Positions 48,333-60,414 of a stretch of 64,000 nucleotides of DNA are shown one piece after another. The translations under genes were made by a program, and so were the position numbers. The notes beneath the pieces are model-generated. The model did no database searches. It was not told the origin of the DNA and saw only the letters and a list, made by a program, of their open reading frames with translations. Within the stretch, counting starts at the first letter, position 1. Every line of letters starts with the position of its first letter. Location of the stretch: NCBI GenBank assembly GCA_947561395.2, contig OX387182.1, forward strand, positions 34,837,949 through 34,901,948. The letters run 5' to 3'. The DNA is from Buxus sempervirens. Taxonomy: Eukaryota > Streptophyta > Magnoliopsida > Buxales > Buxaceae.

Positions 48333-49919
48333 CCCTGAAACTGGATTTTTTGGGGTTTTGCAATTGGGGTGACTTCCATGGGCTCCCTAGGAAGTTTCTA
48401 CAAGTTGTGTGGGCCCCTGAGAAGGCCCACATTGGTTCAGATAATGGGGAAGCATCCCCTTTGATCTCTTTTGGGATTTCTCAATAAAGACAAGGGGTAG
48501 GGAAGAAGGCATGGGGCTGCTGCCCGCTCATTTCTTTTCAACAACTCCAGCAATAGCCTAGGGGTCTTGGCACCCCTATCTTGGGCATTACACTTTGCCA
48601 GGTTGTGCGCGCGTCGGAAACGCGGCACGGAAAATTCGGAGTTTGGAGTCACCACTGCCTGATGGGGTGCAGGCGGACACCTGGGTGCCTAACCTTGTCT
48701 ATTAGGGCTTTTGGTCTGCAGCTTTGAGATTCTAAGTAGGGTCTCGGTTGTGGTCCGAGGAAGTCCGTAGACACCCCGGTCCACCCCGTCGGGTGACGGG
48801 TCCCTTAGGTTTATCCTGGTTTGAGTCAGCTCACTTTGGTCTCACCCGATTCCTAATCCGATATGCAGTTTGGTTAAGTCTGGCGGGACCGCCTGAGTGG
48901 TGTGGGTCCCTTTTATTGCTTTTATCTTGATTAATTAGGTGATCTGGGTCTGGTTGGGTGGGCCCTGTTGGAAGGCCCACGGTGTCCTTGGTGGGCTTTG
49001 GTCAAGCCCATGTACCCTTGTAGGCCTCAGTCTAAGCCTGAGAGGCCATTAGGATTTTTGGTTCAATGAGTTGATTTTATTTTGGAGTTCAAGTTGGATT
49101 ATTAAGTGATTTATATGCAAAGCGAGCCGGTTTGGTTTGTGGGCCCATTGGGTGGGCCGCACATGGTGGCCTGGTAATTTATTGGATTTATCTTACTTAA
49201 GTTTCCAAAAAATGGGTGGGACACTGGGCTTGGGGCCCGTAGTCCTGATTAGGGCTTGAAAGCCCAGGTTATCTGAGGTTAGGGTTTTGAACCCTTACTT
49301 GGTTGGTTCGTGGGCTTCGGCGGGCCCGATAGGCCGTTGCCCTTAGTCTCGGCCAAACCACGCATTTCATGCATCAATTTCACAAGTCCAGTTCGGGTGG
49401 ACCGCCTTAGGTTTGGCCCGCCCGGTTTAATCGGTTAATTTTGCTTATCTTGATTAATTGTCATGCATACATGTTTATTGGGCCGGGTGGGCCCCGTTAG
49501 AAGGCCCACTGGAAATCAAGTTGGACTGAGGGTCCAAGTCCCATGTTGGGTTTTCGGGTGACCCGGAAACCTTGTTGGTTTATTCGGTTTGGTTTGGAAA
49601 TGGCACTCACATTCAGCAATAATCACAAAAAATATACAAGACTGACACTTTGTCAGGGAAAAATTGGCTCATTATACTGGGTCCAAGGGGACGTACCCGG
49701 GGCCCCTGTGGGCGGAGCGAAGTGGAACCCACGGGGAGGGGTACCTCCTTGTACCAAGGAATGAGTTGGACGCGCGGCGAACAACGGGGTTGGGGGGTAC
49801 GGTAAAGGGCATTTTCGGGATTTTTCAAAAATATGGCAATTCGGCCTTTTTTTTTAGGGGTATGTGACGACCTCAGGCAGTAGGCGCAAGGTCAGCGAGG
49901 TGGGCGGACCGAAAAAACC

Positions 49920-50215
49920 AAAAAAAATGATCCGCGGGCGAAGTGGGCGAGAGTTGAGCGCACCCAAATCAAGTGGGCGCGAGCTCGGCGCACCCAAAAA
50001 TCAAGTGGGCGCGAGCTCGGTGCACCAAACAATCAAGTGGGCGCGAGCTCAGCGCACCAAAAAATCAAGTGAGCGCGAGCTGAGCGCATCCAAAATTAAG
50101 TGAGCACGAGCTGAGCGCATCCAAAAAAAAAAGTGGTCGCGAGCTCGGTGGATGCTTAAAAAAACGATCCGCTCACCCTTTTTTTGGGTGCGCCGAGCTC
50201 ATACCCCTACGAAAC
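49920..50215. repeat. About 32-bp tandem repeat with GAGCTC/GAGCTGAGC palindromes
   Basis: Six or seven units of the form agtgggcgcgagctcggcgc followed by an A-rich spacer. Each unit contains a near-palindrome around gagctc. It sits where other LTR-B copies have CCG-N11-CGG clusters. Confidence 0.85.
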
Positions 50216-51228
50216 CCGATATTCTGGTTTTTTGCTCACACTCCATTTCTGATTGTTTTTTAAGCTCTGTAAGCCCTCCCAGGTGTTCCCCAGACTCCCA
50301 AGAGACCTCAATCATGCATTGAAAATAATCTAAACATGCTTCATCACACAACCCCAAATCTCTTTTTAAACAAAACCAAACCCGATGATACATAAAACCA
50401 AGCCCGATGACTTCACAGGGGGTAATGGGGATGATGGAGCATGTTAGCAAGCACATAGGCAGGGGGTTGGGGAGCATGTTGGCATGTTTAGTAAAAATTA
50501 AAAAGAGAACATAGAAGACAGAGATTGCATGGGCAAGAAAAAACAAACTCTCACCCACGCCTGGACTAGATCGGACCTCCAAGCATGTCAGGTAATCGTC
50601 AGCGAAAGGAAAGAGAGGGGGGGGGGGGGGTTTACAGGGATATAAAAGACTCATTTAACCGGGAACACACTCGCTTTTACACCAAATCCGATATTGCCCA
50701 GACCGTAGCCTGGGAGATCCCATGTGGAAGCAAATGTGGTGGATACTATACTTTCACAAATATCATGCAAGAGAATCAGTTTTCATATATATGATATAGA
50801 AGCTAGTGGGGAACAATACCTGAAAGTTCCTAGCTCTTTCGTGGAAGTGTGTGACCTCCTCGAAGCAAGCACACCAACTGTGAACTTCTTCTCCAACAGC
50901 TGCAGCAAGCGGCTCCTCCGGCTTTTGGTAGAAGAATGAAGAAGAAGAAGAAGAGGAGAGGGGGTTCGGAAGGCAAGGTCGGGTGTTGGGTGAGGGAAGG
51001 CAGGGGAAAAGGGAGTCGGTCCAATGATCCCAAGGGAACCAACCGAGAAGAGAACCCTTCAACCAAGAAAAGCTTTTCACTCCAGAATTTCCCAACCCGA
51101 AAAAGCCAATCTTCAATAACCCAGAAACTTTCCAACCAAAAAAAAACTTTTCAACCAAAAATTTCCGAACCCGAAAATGATCCCACCCGAAAATCATCCA
51201 ACCCTTTGCGTGAAATCTCGCGCGGCCT

Positions 51229-51272
51229 TATATAGGCGAGAAAAAAGGGATCCGCTCAGCTTGCGCTGAGCG
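51229..51272 (-). promoter_or_regulatory. Putative LTR promoter: TATA plus perfect palindrome
   Basis: On the minus strand tatata (51229-51234) lies about 19 bp downstream of a perfect inverted repeat, cgctcagc/gctgagcg, with a 4-nt centre (51253-51272). Confidence 0.55.
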
Positions 51273-51630
51273 CATACCCGCTTGCCAAGTCCGCCCGAGC
51301 GGCAAAATGATGAGAAATCATTTAATGCCGCTGCTCGCCGGTCGAAAAATCCAGCTTTTTTAGATTTAGTCCCTGGCAATTTTTGGTTTAATCCGATATT
51401 CCGGGATTTTTACAGATTTAGTCCCTGGGATATTTCGAACATTTGGATATTTACGGATTTGATCCCCGAGATATTTTCCTGTGCAACTCGCCACGTGCAC
51501 AGCTTTTGCCACGTGCGCAGTTCGCCGGTTTTGCTGCTCGGAAACTTCGTCAGCTCATATTTTCTTCATCCGGGCTCCAATCTAGGCAAACTCAGTTGCG
51601 TTAGAATCGTATCGGAGCCCTCCATCCCAT

Positions 51631-52218
51631 GACCTAGGGGTAGGCCTCTGGATCGGATTTTAGCAGAAAGTCAACTTTTGGCTTTGTTCAAGTTTGACCG
51701 CCCGCAGAACCTTCATCCGGACTCCGATTCCTGCAAACTCAGTTGCGTTGGAACCGCGTCGAGATTCTCTATCCACTGACCTAGGGGTAGGCCTCTGGAT
51801 CGGATTTTAGCAGAAAGTCAACTTTTGGCTCTGCTCAAGTTTGACCGTCCGCAGAACCTTCATCCAGACCCCGATTCCTGCAAACTCAGTTGGGTTGGAA
51901 CCATGTTGAGATTCTCTGTCCAATGACCTAGGGGTAGGCCTCTCGATCGGATTTTAGCAGAAAGTCAACTTTTGGCTCTGGTCAATTTTGACCGCCCGCA
52001 GAACCTTCATCCAGACCCCGATTCCTGCAAACTCAGTTGCGTTGGAACCGTGTCGAGATTCTCTGTCCAATGACCTAGGGGTAGGCCTCTGGATCAGATT
52101 TTAGCAGAAAGTCAACTTTTGGCTCTGCTGAAGTTTGACCGCCCGCAGAACCTTCATCCGGACTCCGATTCTTGCAAACTCAGTTGCGTTCGAACCGTGT
52201 CGAGATTCTCTATCCAAT
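51631..52218. repeat. 147-bp tandem repeat, four copies
   Basis: Unit starts gacctaggggtaggcctctg at 51631, 51778, 51925 and 52072: exactly 147 bp each time. Units are a few percent diverged. Other LTR-B copies have one or two related units (3660-3900). Confidence 0.9.
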
Positions 52219-52345
52219 GGCATAAAGCGAGGTGGCCAATTTTAACTTGATCAAAAAGTCAACTTTTCACCCCTTAGGGTTTGACTTTCTGTCCAGGGTT
52301 TGCATTTCTGGTTTTTCTGGGGAGCGCAAAAATGAGGTGCTTACA

Positions 52346-55186
52346 CCAACCAATAGGTAATCCAAGACCAACAACAAGGCACATCAAACCATGCAAGTTA
52401 ATCACAAAACAATGCATGCTGTGGACATTTGAGACAGCAGCCTCTAAAGACAATTCGGACCAGTTTTAGTCATGCTAAAGGGATGGGAAGTGCTTAGGGA
52501 CTATGGGGAAGGGGTTACATTCTTGCAGGGTGCTAAGGGCTGGGTTGGGAGTGCAAAAAAGTGGGTAAACCTGTTGGGTACAGCAGCCGAACAACAAGGG
52601 GAGGGAGAGCATGGTAATGGTGGATGCATACATACATGCCCGCATTCATAGTGACCACACAAGGTAGTCATGCCATACATGCACATAGCAAAGAGATAAA
52701 AGAAAACACATAATGTGGAGGGGCAAATGCAGCTACTATTAAAGGCATTTAGACATTCTAAGGGGTGCCAAATAACAGACAAGGATGGGGATAGACTGCT
52801 GTTATCTCCAGCAGCAACCCCTAGGGATCATACCAAGGGGTCATGGAGGTAAAGGGAGTATGGTTGCATTCATACATGACACATGGAGGGGAGGGACTGC
52901 CCTGGTGGTGCGGGTGTCTAATGGGCTGGTTTAGGGGTGTACACAAGTGGGTAAGCTTGCTGGGTACAGCAGCTGTCCAGGGGGTCTGCACATACTAAAA
53001 AGGGGTTGGATTGGGAGTAAGGGGATCATGCACACATAGGTTAAAGGGCTAGGCTTGGGGGGGGGGGGAAGCGTAGGCACCTTGATAGACCTGCTGAAGA
53101 GTGTGGGACAGCAATAGATAGTGAGGGTTTGCTGCTGTCTTCCGCAGCAAATTGCATGGGTCATAACAGGGGATCATTGGGGTGGGGGAGCATATTTATT
53201 AACCACAAAATAGCAAACAAAAGAGAGGCAAACAAAGGGGCACATTAATTCTTCAAAACAACAACATGCTATCAGCAAAACAGTGGGCTAAAGAAAGGGG
53301 AGGGGAGCATTCATGCAGGATGCTTAGGGGTGGGATTAGGTGTGCCAAGCAGATGGACAACCTGCTGGAGCAGCTACTGTCCAGGGGGTTTTAGGTATGC
53401 TACAGTCATCAAATATAAAGGGGGAGGGGATCATGCTTATATGCACAAAAATAGCAAGTGATAAGGGGTTGGGGGAACATGTTGGTGCGCCCTACCATAG
53501 CATGTTAGCTGGTAGGGGGGGAGGTTGTTGCTGTCATCCACAGCAGCTCCAGAATCCATGTCAAAGGGGGGTACAAGGGAGACATGCATCTCAAACATAA
53601 ATAGAAAAGAAATCTCACCACAGTCCATGCATGCCTTGTCATACACCAAATAAGTAAATCTGCACATCCAAACGTGCATTCACCATGGCACACAAAGGGA
53701 AGAGGATATGAGGAGCAAAAGAACACTCAGAAAAATTACGAAAAGGTGAGAGAAGAGGAAAATCAAGAAGGGTGATGGGGGGTTATATGGTGGGTACATT
53801 AGATTTGCTCAAGAGGGAACACACTCCCTCAAAAAAAAATAGTAAGAGAAAACCCAAAATAGTAACTTGGAAGACATAAAAGTACATGGACGATCTCTCA
53901 TCCTCTCCCTAGAGTTACACGTACTCTACTTCTTACCTTGGAGACCTCCATATGGCAAGGTGGGAGCAAACATACAAAGGTAATGCAAAAATAACAGCTC
54001 CAGGTGAGGGTTAGATCAAACATCATGTTAATGGCTCATTTTCACTTATGTAATGTAAAATACCACAATAAACGATACCTGAGGGGTGAAGAGATTCTGG
54101 AGCAATGTATGGAGCCCCTTGGAAGCAGAACCAAGTGCTGGAAGTCTCCTCTCCAGCAGCAACAGCAGTAACTCCTCCTCTTGTTGGGGTGAAAGTGAAG
54201 AGGAAGAAGGAAAGGAAAGGTTTGGACAACCTTAAGGTGGTGTAGGGAGGTGGTGGAGGCAAGGGAGGTTAAGGAGGAGAGGATTCGGACCAACCAAGGA
54301 GGGGGAAAAAGGGTTAAGGCCAGCAACCCTCGGCGAGGGGGGTTGCTGGCCTATTTATAACCTTCAATTTGTATCCAACCTGATAGGTCGGATACACTAG
54401 CAATTGCTTGTATCCGACCTATCTGGTTGGATACATTAACATTTCTTTGTATCCGACACAAAAGGTCGGATACAAACAGCATGATTGAAAAAATTTAATG
54501 CTGCTATAAAATCTGTCGTAAAATTCGACAAGATTTCTGCAGAGATTTTTTGTATCCGACATATTGTGTCAGATATGAACAAATTTATTTGTATCCGACA
54601 TATTTCGTCGGATCAAAAAGGCGAGTTTTTGATATTTACAGATTGCCCCCGGATTTGACACCTAAGATAATCGCAGATTGCCCCCTGCGAAATTTTAGTT
54701 CAATCCCTGAGATATTTTGTACATTTTGGATATTCACGAATTACCCCCTGAGATATTTATCTGCGTTTCCCGCCACGTGTGCAGTTCTTTTACCACATGT
54801 GCAGTTTCCGGCATTGCTGTCCGGAAACTTTAACTGCTCATATCTTCTTCATCCGGATTCCGATTTGAGTAAACTCAGTTGCGTTAGAACCATATCAGAG
54901 TCCTCTATTCATTGTGGCAAGGTTAAGTAGCTGATCTAGGGTTTAGCAGAAATTTCATTTCTGCTCCCCCTCAAGTTTGACCAGCTTGCAGATCCTTCAT
55001 CCAGACTCCGATTCCAGCAAACTCAGTTGCGTTGGAACCGTGTCGGGATCCTCTATCCATTGAGATAAAGCAAGGTGGCCAATTATCACTTGATCAAAAA
55101 GTCAACTTTCGCCCCTTGGGGTTTGACTTTCCAGCTAGGGTTTGCATTTTCAGCACTTCCGAGAGCGCAAAAATGAGGTGCTTACA
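52346..55186 (-). mobile_element. Outer minus-strand LTR-B, piece 3
   Basis: A CATG-rich part (52400-54300, with a G-run near 53057), TATA-like tatttata (54352-54359), five palindromes (54371-54615) and the LTR end GGTGCTTACA at 55186. It probably continues 47393-48604, split by the LTR at 48605-52345, but the join shows no clear target duplication. Confidence 0.6.
54352..54615 (-). promoter_or_regulatory. LTR promoter with five CCG-N11-CGG type palindromes
   Basis: The minus-strand TATAAATA is at 54352-54359. Palindromes of 25 bp lie upstream at 54371-54395, 54410-54434, 54449-54473, 54552-54576 and 54591-54615. Arms are gtatccgac/gtcggatac. The first three and the last two are each spaced 39 nt apart. 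Confidence 0.75.
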
Positions 55187-56242
55187 CATCCATCCAAACA
55201 GACCTTGAACAACCAAAATATCTTCATACAAGGCATCTAATACAAACAGAGAGATGGATGGCATGCATGTGAATAGTGAAAACAAGTATCTTACAAGAAG
55301 ATCTAATATGCTAGCTTAAACACTAAAAATGACTTAACCATGTTAAGAATAATGGATGAAGTGCTGGAAACAGTGGATGATGCTCCTTTTCTAAGGAAAA
55401 AAATTTAAAAATGAAAAGCATGAAACCCAGAATAGGTCTATAGATGTGCTGCACACCGGTGTGTGCAGTGCCTTTTCCCTAAAAGAGGTACACAAAATAA
55501 TAAGTGAAAGTGAACGGGTGTGTGTGCATGGAACACTATTTCCACACACACATGATCATGAGAAACTAACGAGTATACGGCAAGAGATAATAACTATGTT
55601 AAATGAAGGGAAAGAGGGTAAGATGTTTAAGGGTACAAGAGATACGAAAGAGGACAAACCCCTCTTAGAAACTATAAATCCTCGAAAGAAAGAGAATAAA
55701 ACATCTTATTTAGATGTACTCATCCTTACTTCAGAAATAAGGATCTCCTCCCATCTTTTAGTATGGAGTCCCCCTTACCATGGGGACTCCCCATAATATG
55801 CAAAACAGAAGTAAAGTGGTTAGAAGAAAAAAGACAATAGAAAATCAATCCAGAATAACCAAAAGAAATATGCTCCAAAGTGGCTTATTTCAATACATAT
55901 TGAATAAAATACAACCAAAATTCTCACCTTGAGTTTGTTTTACTATTTGGATGTGTGGTGACCTTCAGGAGGATGTGGTCAACACCTTAGAACCTCCCTT
56001 AGCTCCCAAATATAAGCTTTCTCTTACCTTCAAAGGAATAGAAGAGAAGAGGAGATGAAAAAGGTGACTTCAAGAGTAAAATGGGAATTTAGTGGGGCTT
56101 AAGAGAGTGGAGAATAGGTTGAAATGATTTGCAGGTCTCCAAATGGGCAGGGGGACGACAGGGTTCAAGAGGCCTCCCTCTAAACAATGGGGCTGGGCCC
56201 CTAATTATAGACAATTTTTTCCGGAACCGCACTTGAAGTGCG
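55187..56242 (-). mobile_element. Unclassified LTR-like fragment
   Basis: AT-rich sequence with CATG words and no convincing gene. At its right end a minus-strand TATA-like ctataat (56204-56210) lies beside a CCG-N11-CG(G) site (56227-56242) cut by the Athila LTR. The layout suggests an LTR related to the giant element or LTR-B. Confidence 0.4.
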
Positions 56243-56897
56243 TGATGTACTTTTTCTCAAGTGCACGAATTTTTAACAAGTAATAAAATGATGAGATAGA
56301 GTGTCGAACCCACAAGGAATTTTAGTTACTAAATACTGAAATTACTATCCTAAATTTTATTTGGACAATCGAAAAGTGAGATGGATGATTAAATAGCAAT
56401 TAAAATTAATAACTAAGAAAATACAGAAATAAGATTCAATAAGAGATTAAAATACTAAGGCGTTTGATTTCATCATAGCCAATCAGGATTAACTTCTAAA
56501 TACACATGCCCTTGAATATTATAACCCAATTTGAAAGCAAAAATCCCTATCCTATCCAATGGTCTCTCTCAAGCACCAACGAACTTACCTCCCCACGATA
56601 ACTTATGATATCTCTATGCCGATTTAAAAGCAAGTAGGCACATTAAGATCTATGGATTTTCATGTACAAATACACAAAGCTACATAAACCATGCCAATAC
56701 CTCTATCAACATGTAGAATATGGTATTTTACCACAAGGAACTGAGGTTGTATATCTCCTCTCGGTCTCAATACAACTTCCAAATATAATTAAAGGGTGAT
56801 CAAGCACTCAATTGGGTTAAGCACAATAATAAAATACTCAAAGAATGAATCATAAATTCAATAGCAATGATATTCAGAGTTAAAACTTCATGTCTAG

Positions 56898-59800
56898 TGT
56901 AACGCCCCGAACCCAGGTCTATGCAAAACAAGCACCAAACCCGAATCCGAAGTGATACTGGGCCAAAAGCTACTAATTACCAGACATTTAAATCCAACTA
57001 ATTTCATTTATTATCAGAGTGCGGAGAATTAAAACATTAATTTCATCAATATGCGTGGCTAACTATAACCATCAAACTAACTCATCAATATAAATTCATA
57101 AATATGGTAAACGGGTTTTCTAACACACTTTCTCTCATATTCAATTAAATCATAAACTATCTATCAAGGTACATCTATATCAACCTTTAATAGAAAGATC
57201 TAAACTAAATAAGAAAAATCCTCAGCTCAGTAATCTGCAACTCCCCCTCGAGTCAACCCCAAGGACGCTTTCACGTGGAACAACTGAAAAATAAGAATAA
57301 GAAGTAGGGTGAGATACAACTATCTCAATAGGTAACACATGCATGCTAGAAACAGTTTATATATAAAAGTAATCATTCATGCACGATAAAATAATCGAGT
57401 AGTCACGGTCGATAAAAGAACGAGTAATCACCATATGAAACCAACATCTAATTAGTGTTTGGAATAAAGAGAGTTTATTATATAACCTTCGTTTCAATTA
57501 GAAAGGCAATGTAATATAAATCACATCTAAAGGGTTTTCCAATTCACTGCCAGTATTGCTTTCCCTAAAATAATTCTATAATTAATTCATGGTTCATTTG
57601 TATTCTATTTTTGAGTCATTCAAATCAAATCACAGCTAAACCGTTTAATCAAACTCTTCTTATTCAAATGTAGATCATGTCATTCATAATTAATAATAAA
57701 TCTCCATCTGATAACAACATTCTCCCATGTAGGATGCAATCACGCAATAATCACATCTACCCTACATGAGATCTCTCCCGCAAGAGTCATCATATCTCAC
57801 CCACAAGTGGTCACATCTCACCCGCAGGTGGTAATCACATATATCTCCCTCGTGGGATGCAATCACATCATGATTACATCTCCCCCACAAGAGGTCACAT
57901 CTCTCCCGCAGGAGGTCACATATCTCCCCTGTGGGATGCAATCCAATCAGGATTACATCTCCCCCAACAGGAGGTCTCATCTCTCCCGCAGGAGGTCACA
58001 TATCTCCTCTGTGGGATGCAATCCAATCAGGATCACATCTCCCCCAACAAGAGGTCTCATCTCACCCGCAGGTGGTCACATATCTCCCCTGTGGGATGCA
58101 ATCCAATCCGGATCACATCTCCCCCAACAAGAGGTCTCATCTCACCCGCAGGTGGTCACATATCTCCCCTGTGGGATGCAATCCAATCAGGATCACATCT
58201 CCCCCAACAGGAGGTCTCATCTCACCCGCAGGTGGTCACATATACATCTCCTTTGTGGGATGCAATCACATCATGAATACATCTCCCCCACAAGAGGTCT
58301 CTCCCGCAGGAGTTATACATTTCACCCGGAGGTGTTCTCATATCTCATCCGCAGATGGTACAATCTCCTATAGCCATCATGGCATTCAGTCCACAGTCCA
58401 ATTATATTTTGAGAAGGAAATTACTTATATATAATCCTTGTAATCATTTCAAATGAATTTGATCCTCTTTAAACCTTAAATTGTACTAAATCATAAAACA
58501 AGGTGGTTAAATATCTAATATAAACTTTTTAGTATAATTGGCCTTCAGAGACACCTTAAGAATAATCTTATAGAAGTGTTACAAGTGGTGAAAATCCAAA
58601 TACCCTATTTTATAATGATTTTGGACTAAGAATGTCATAAAGTTCTCAAAATACATTTTGGATGAGTGGAATAGTCTTAGGATTCCCAATAAGGTCACCA
58701 TACCAAAAATCAATCAATTATGAAACAGAAAGTTTTGGACCCCAAAAATATTCCAAGTCTGATTAAAAAGTTGACTTTTGGTATATAATTTTTCTAGACA
58801 AATCTACAAGGAGTTTCAGGCTCAAATTTTGGTTGTAGTCCATTGAAGGGTAAACACATCTACTAGAATTTTATGGGCTTCTGAATCACTCATCTGGGTA
58901 TCAAACCCAAAACGGGCTTTTTGCTAAAAACCGGGAAAATTGGAAATTTAGGCATGAACTGGAAAGTTTACTTTTTATTGACTAGGAATTGGACCTTGGA
59001 ATTATTTTTATTGGTTCCAAATGGGGGAGTAAAACCTTATTTACATGTAAAGACTTAAGTAAATTGAGCAATAAATACACAGGACATTTACTTAAATGTC
59101 TTTCGGGTAAACAAGGGTGCTGTGTAGGAGGCTCAGGTAATTTGGAAAAGGGTTGGAGAAGAAAAGGGGATGAAAAACTGTCAAAATTGCATTTTTTTGT
59201 TAGAGCGCTCAGGATCGCCTAGGCGGTCAAAGGTCGGCGGTAGTTCAAAATTGAGCGTCGACGGTACGTCTTCCAGCGATCTACAGATTATAACTAGCGC
59301 CGATGATCCCCGAGCACAGTCGAGGTCGGCGGTCGTTCGAAAACGAACAGAATCAGTTCCAAAACATGATTTTTCTCGTCTAAACTCATTCTAACATATT
59401 TATAACATGATTATCTAACTAAATACATCATTACATATCATAAAAACATGCTTTTCCAATTAAACGAATGCAAATCCAAACACGAAGGTAAAACGGTGTC
59501 ACCTACCTCTATTCGTGCGTTCTTCTTCTTCCTCCTCTAAACCAGCAGTGATCACACTCTTTACGGTTGCAAGACAGTCTCCTGAAGATGAAAACCCAAG
59601 ATAGATTCTCTCTCCCTTCTTCTTCTTCTTCTTCTCTTCTTCTTCCTCAATCGTGCGTTAGTCTTCTGCGGCTATCGAATACAAAGAGAATACAAACGTG
59701 TGTGTTTTAGGTTATTTAATTGGTATTTATACTCTCCGATCCCATGTAGCTCACATGCAAACTTTCCTATACACACAGCCCAATCAGAATACATACCTCG

Positions 59801-59955
59801 ATATCTCATGATCGGACGGTCAGATCTGCGCCTAACTCCTGATCTCCACTAATAACGATATTCTCTACAATAATAAATTATTTCCATCCATAATAATCCT
59901 CAAGAATATTAATTATTATTTTATTTTAATATTTGGGAAAATTCGGGGTTTTACA
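56898..59955 (-). mobile_element. Solo LTR of the LTR-A family in the Athila LTR
   Basis: On the + strand it reads TGTAACGCCCCGAAC...ATTCGGGGTTTTACA; length is 3058 bp. Flanks tctag (56893-56897) and tttag (59956-59960) form a target duplication with one change. It holds the 80-bp minisatellite, a GC-rich gatcgcc block (59200-59345) and a minus-strand TATAAATA (59724-59731). Confidence 0.9.
57780..58340. repeat. 80-bp minisatellite in solo LTR-A
   Basis: The word tgggatgcaatc recurs at about 57853, 57933, 58013, 58093, 58173 and 58257. Units alternate cccgcaggaggtc and cccccaacaggagg words. Overlapping + strand ORFs here are repeat artefacts. Confidence 0.9.
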
Positions 59956-60170
59956 TTTAGATTACATCAAAGCCTTAGTAATAAAAATTAGTTCATGATT
60001 GAACTAAGAACAACCATCAAAGACAGAGTATATCAAAAGAAACAGAAGAAAAGGGAAGAAATAAACTAATGAAGATCCAAGCTCTGATTACTCCCACGTC
60101 CCAGCTTCCTTCTCATGTTCCAAGCATCCACCAAAAAAAAACCTTTCTCACGTTCCCCAACTCTCTCTCT

Positions 60171-60177
60171 TTATAGA
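60171..60177 (-). promoter_or_regulatory. TATA box of the Athila LTR
   Basis: TATAAAG on the minus strand, followed by a GA-rich stretch. The gttcgaacg motif cluster lies 240-570 bp upstream. Confidence 0.5.
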
Positions 60178-60414
60178 AATTCCATCAACTTGAAGAAGGA
60201 TCCTCCAAGAGGAATAGCAACTTTCCTTCAAAACAAGAAGCTCCATGGAGGAAAGAAGTTTCTTTTTCTTGTTTAACCACGAATTAAGGTTCCAAAAACA
60301 ACCTCTCCTCTTCAATTAGAAACCCTTAAAGATCCTCCTAAAAGTTAGAAGAAGATCCCCAAGAAAAAGGAAACAAATCAGAAGAAAATCATAATTTTAT
60401 AGCTGTTTTTACGA

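Larger units (their letters stand above)
47393..48604 (-). mobile_element. Outer minus-strand LTR-B, piece 2
   Basis: It continues 10492-10814. It holds a GGCCCA block, a 107-bp tandem duplication (47512-47725) and two palindromes (48269-48332). It is followed at 48605 by a second LTR-B. Confidence 0.7.
48605..52345 (-). mobile_element. Complete minus-strand LTR of an LTR-B subfamily with different palindromes
   Basis: The left end is TGTGCGCGCGTCGG and the right end GGTGCTTACA; length is 3741 bp. It has the same order as other LTR-B copies: GGCCCA block (48900-49560), CATG part (50230-50600), TATA-like palindromic tatata (51229-51234) and 3' tandem repeats. No target duplication was recognised, so it may be a solo LTR with mutated flanks or a recombination product. 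Its palindromes are of a cgctcagc/gctgagcg type instead of CCG-N11-CGG. Confidence 0.7.

Noticed and set aside
48605-52345. Clean nested insertion of this LTR with a target duplication
   Set aside because: Flanks caggt and ccaac do not match, so simple insertion is not shown; it is kept only as a complete LTR.
57850-58270. CRISPR-like regular repeats
   Set aside because: Repeats are contiguous tandem units without unique spacers, inside a plant LTR.
57807-58434. Three overlapping + strand ORFs of 139-188 aa
   Set aside because: All frames of an 80-bp minisatellite are open; this is not a gene.
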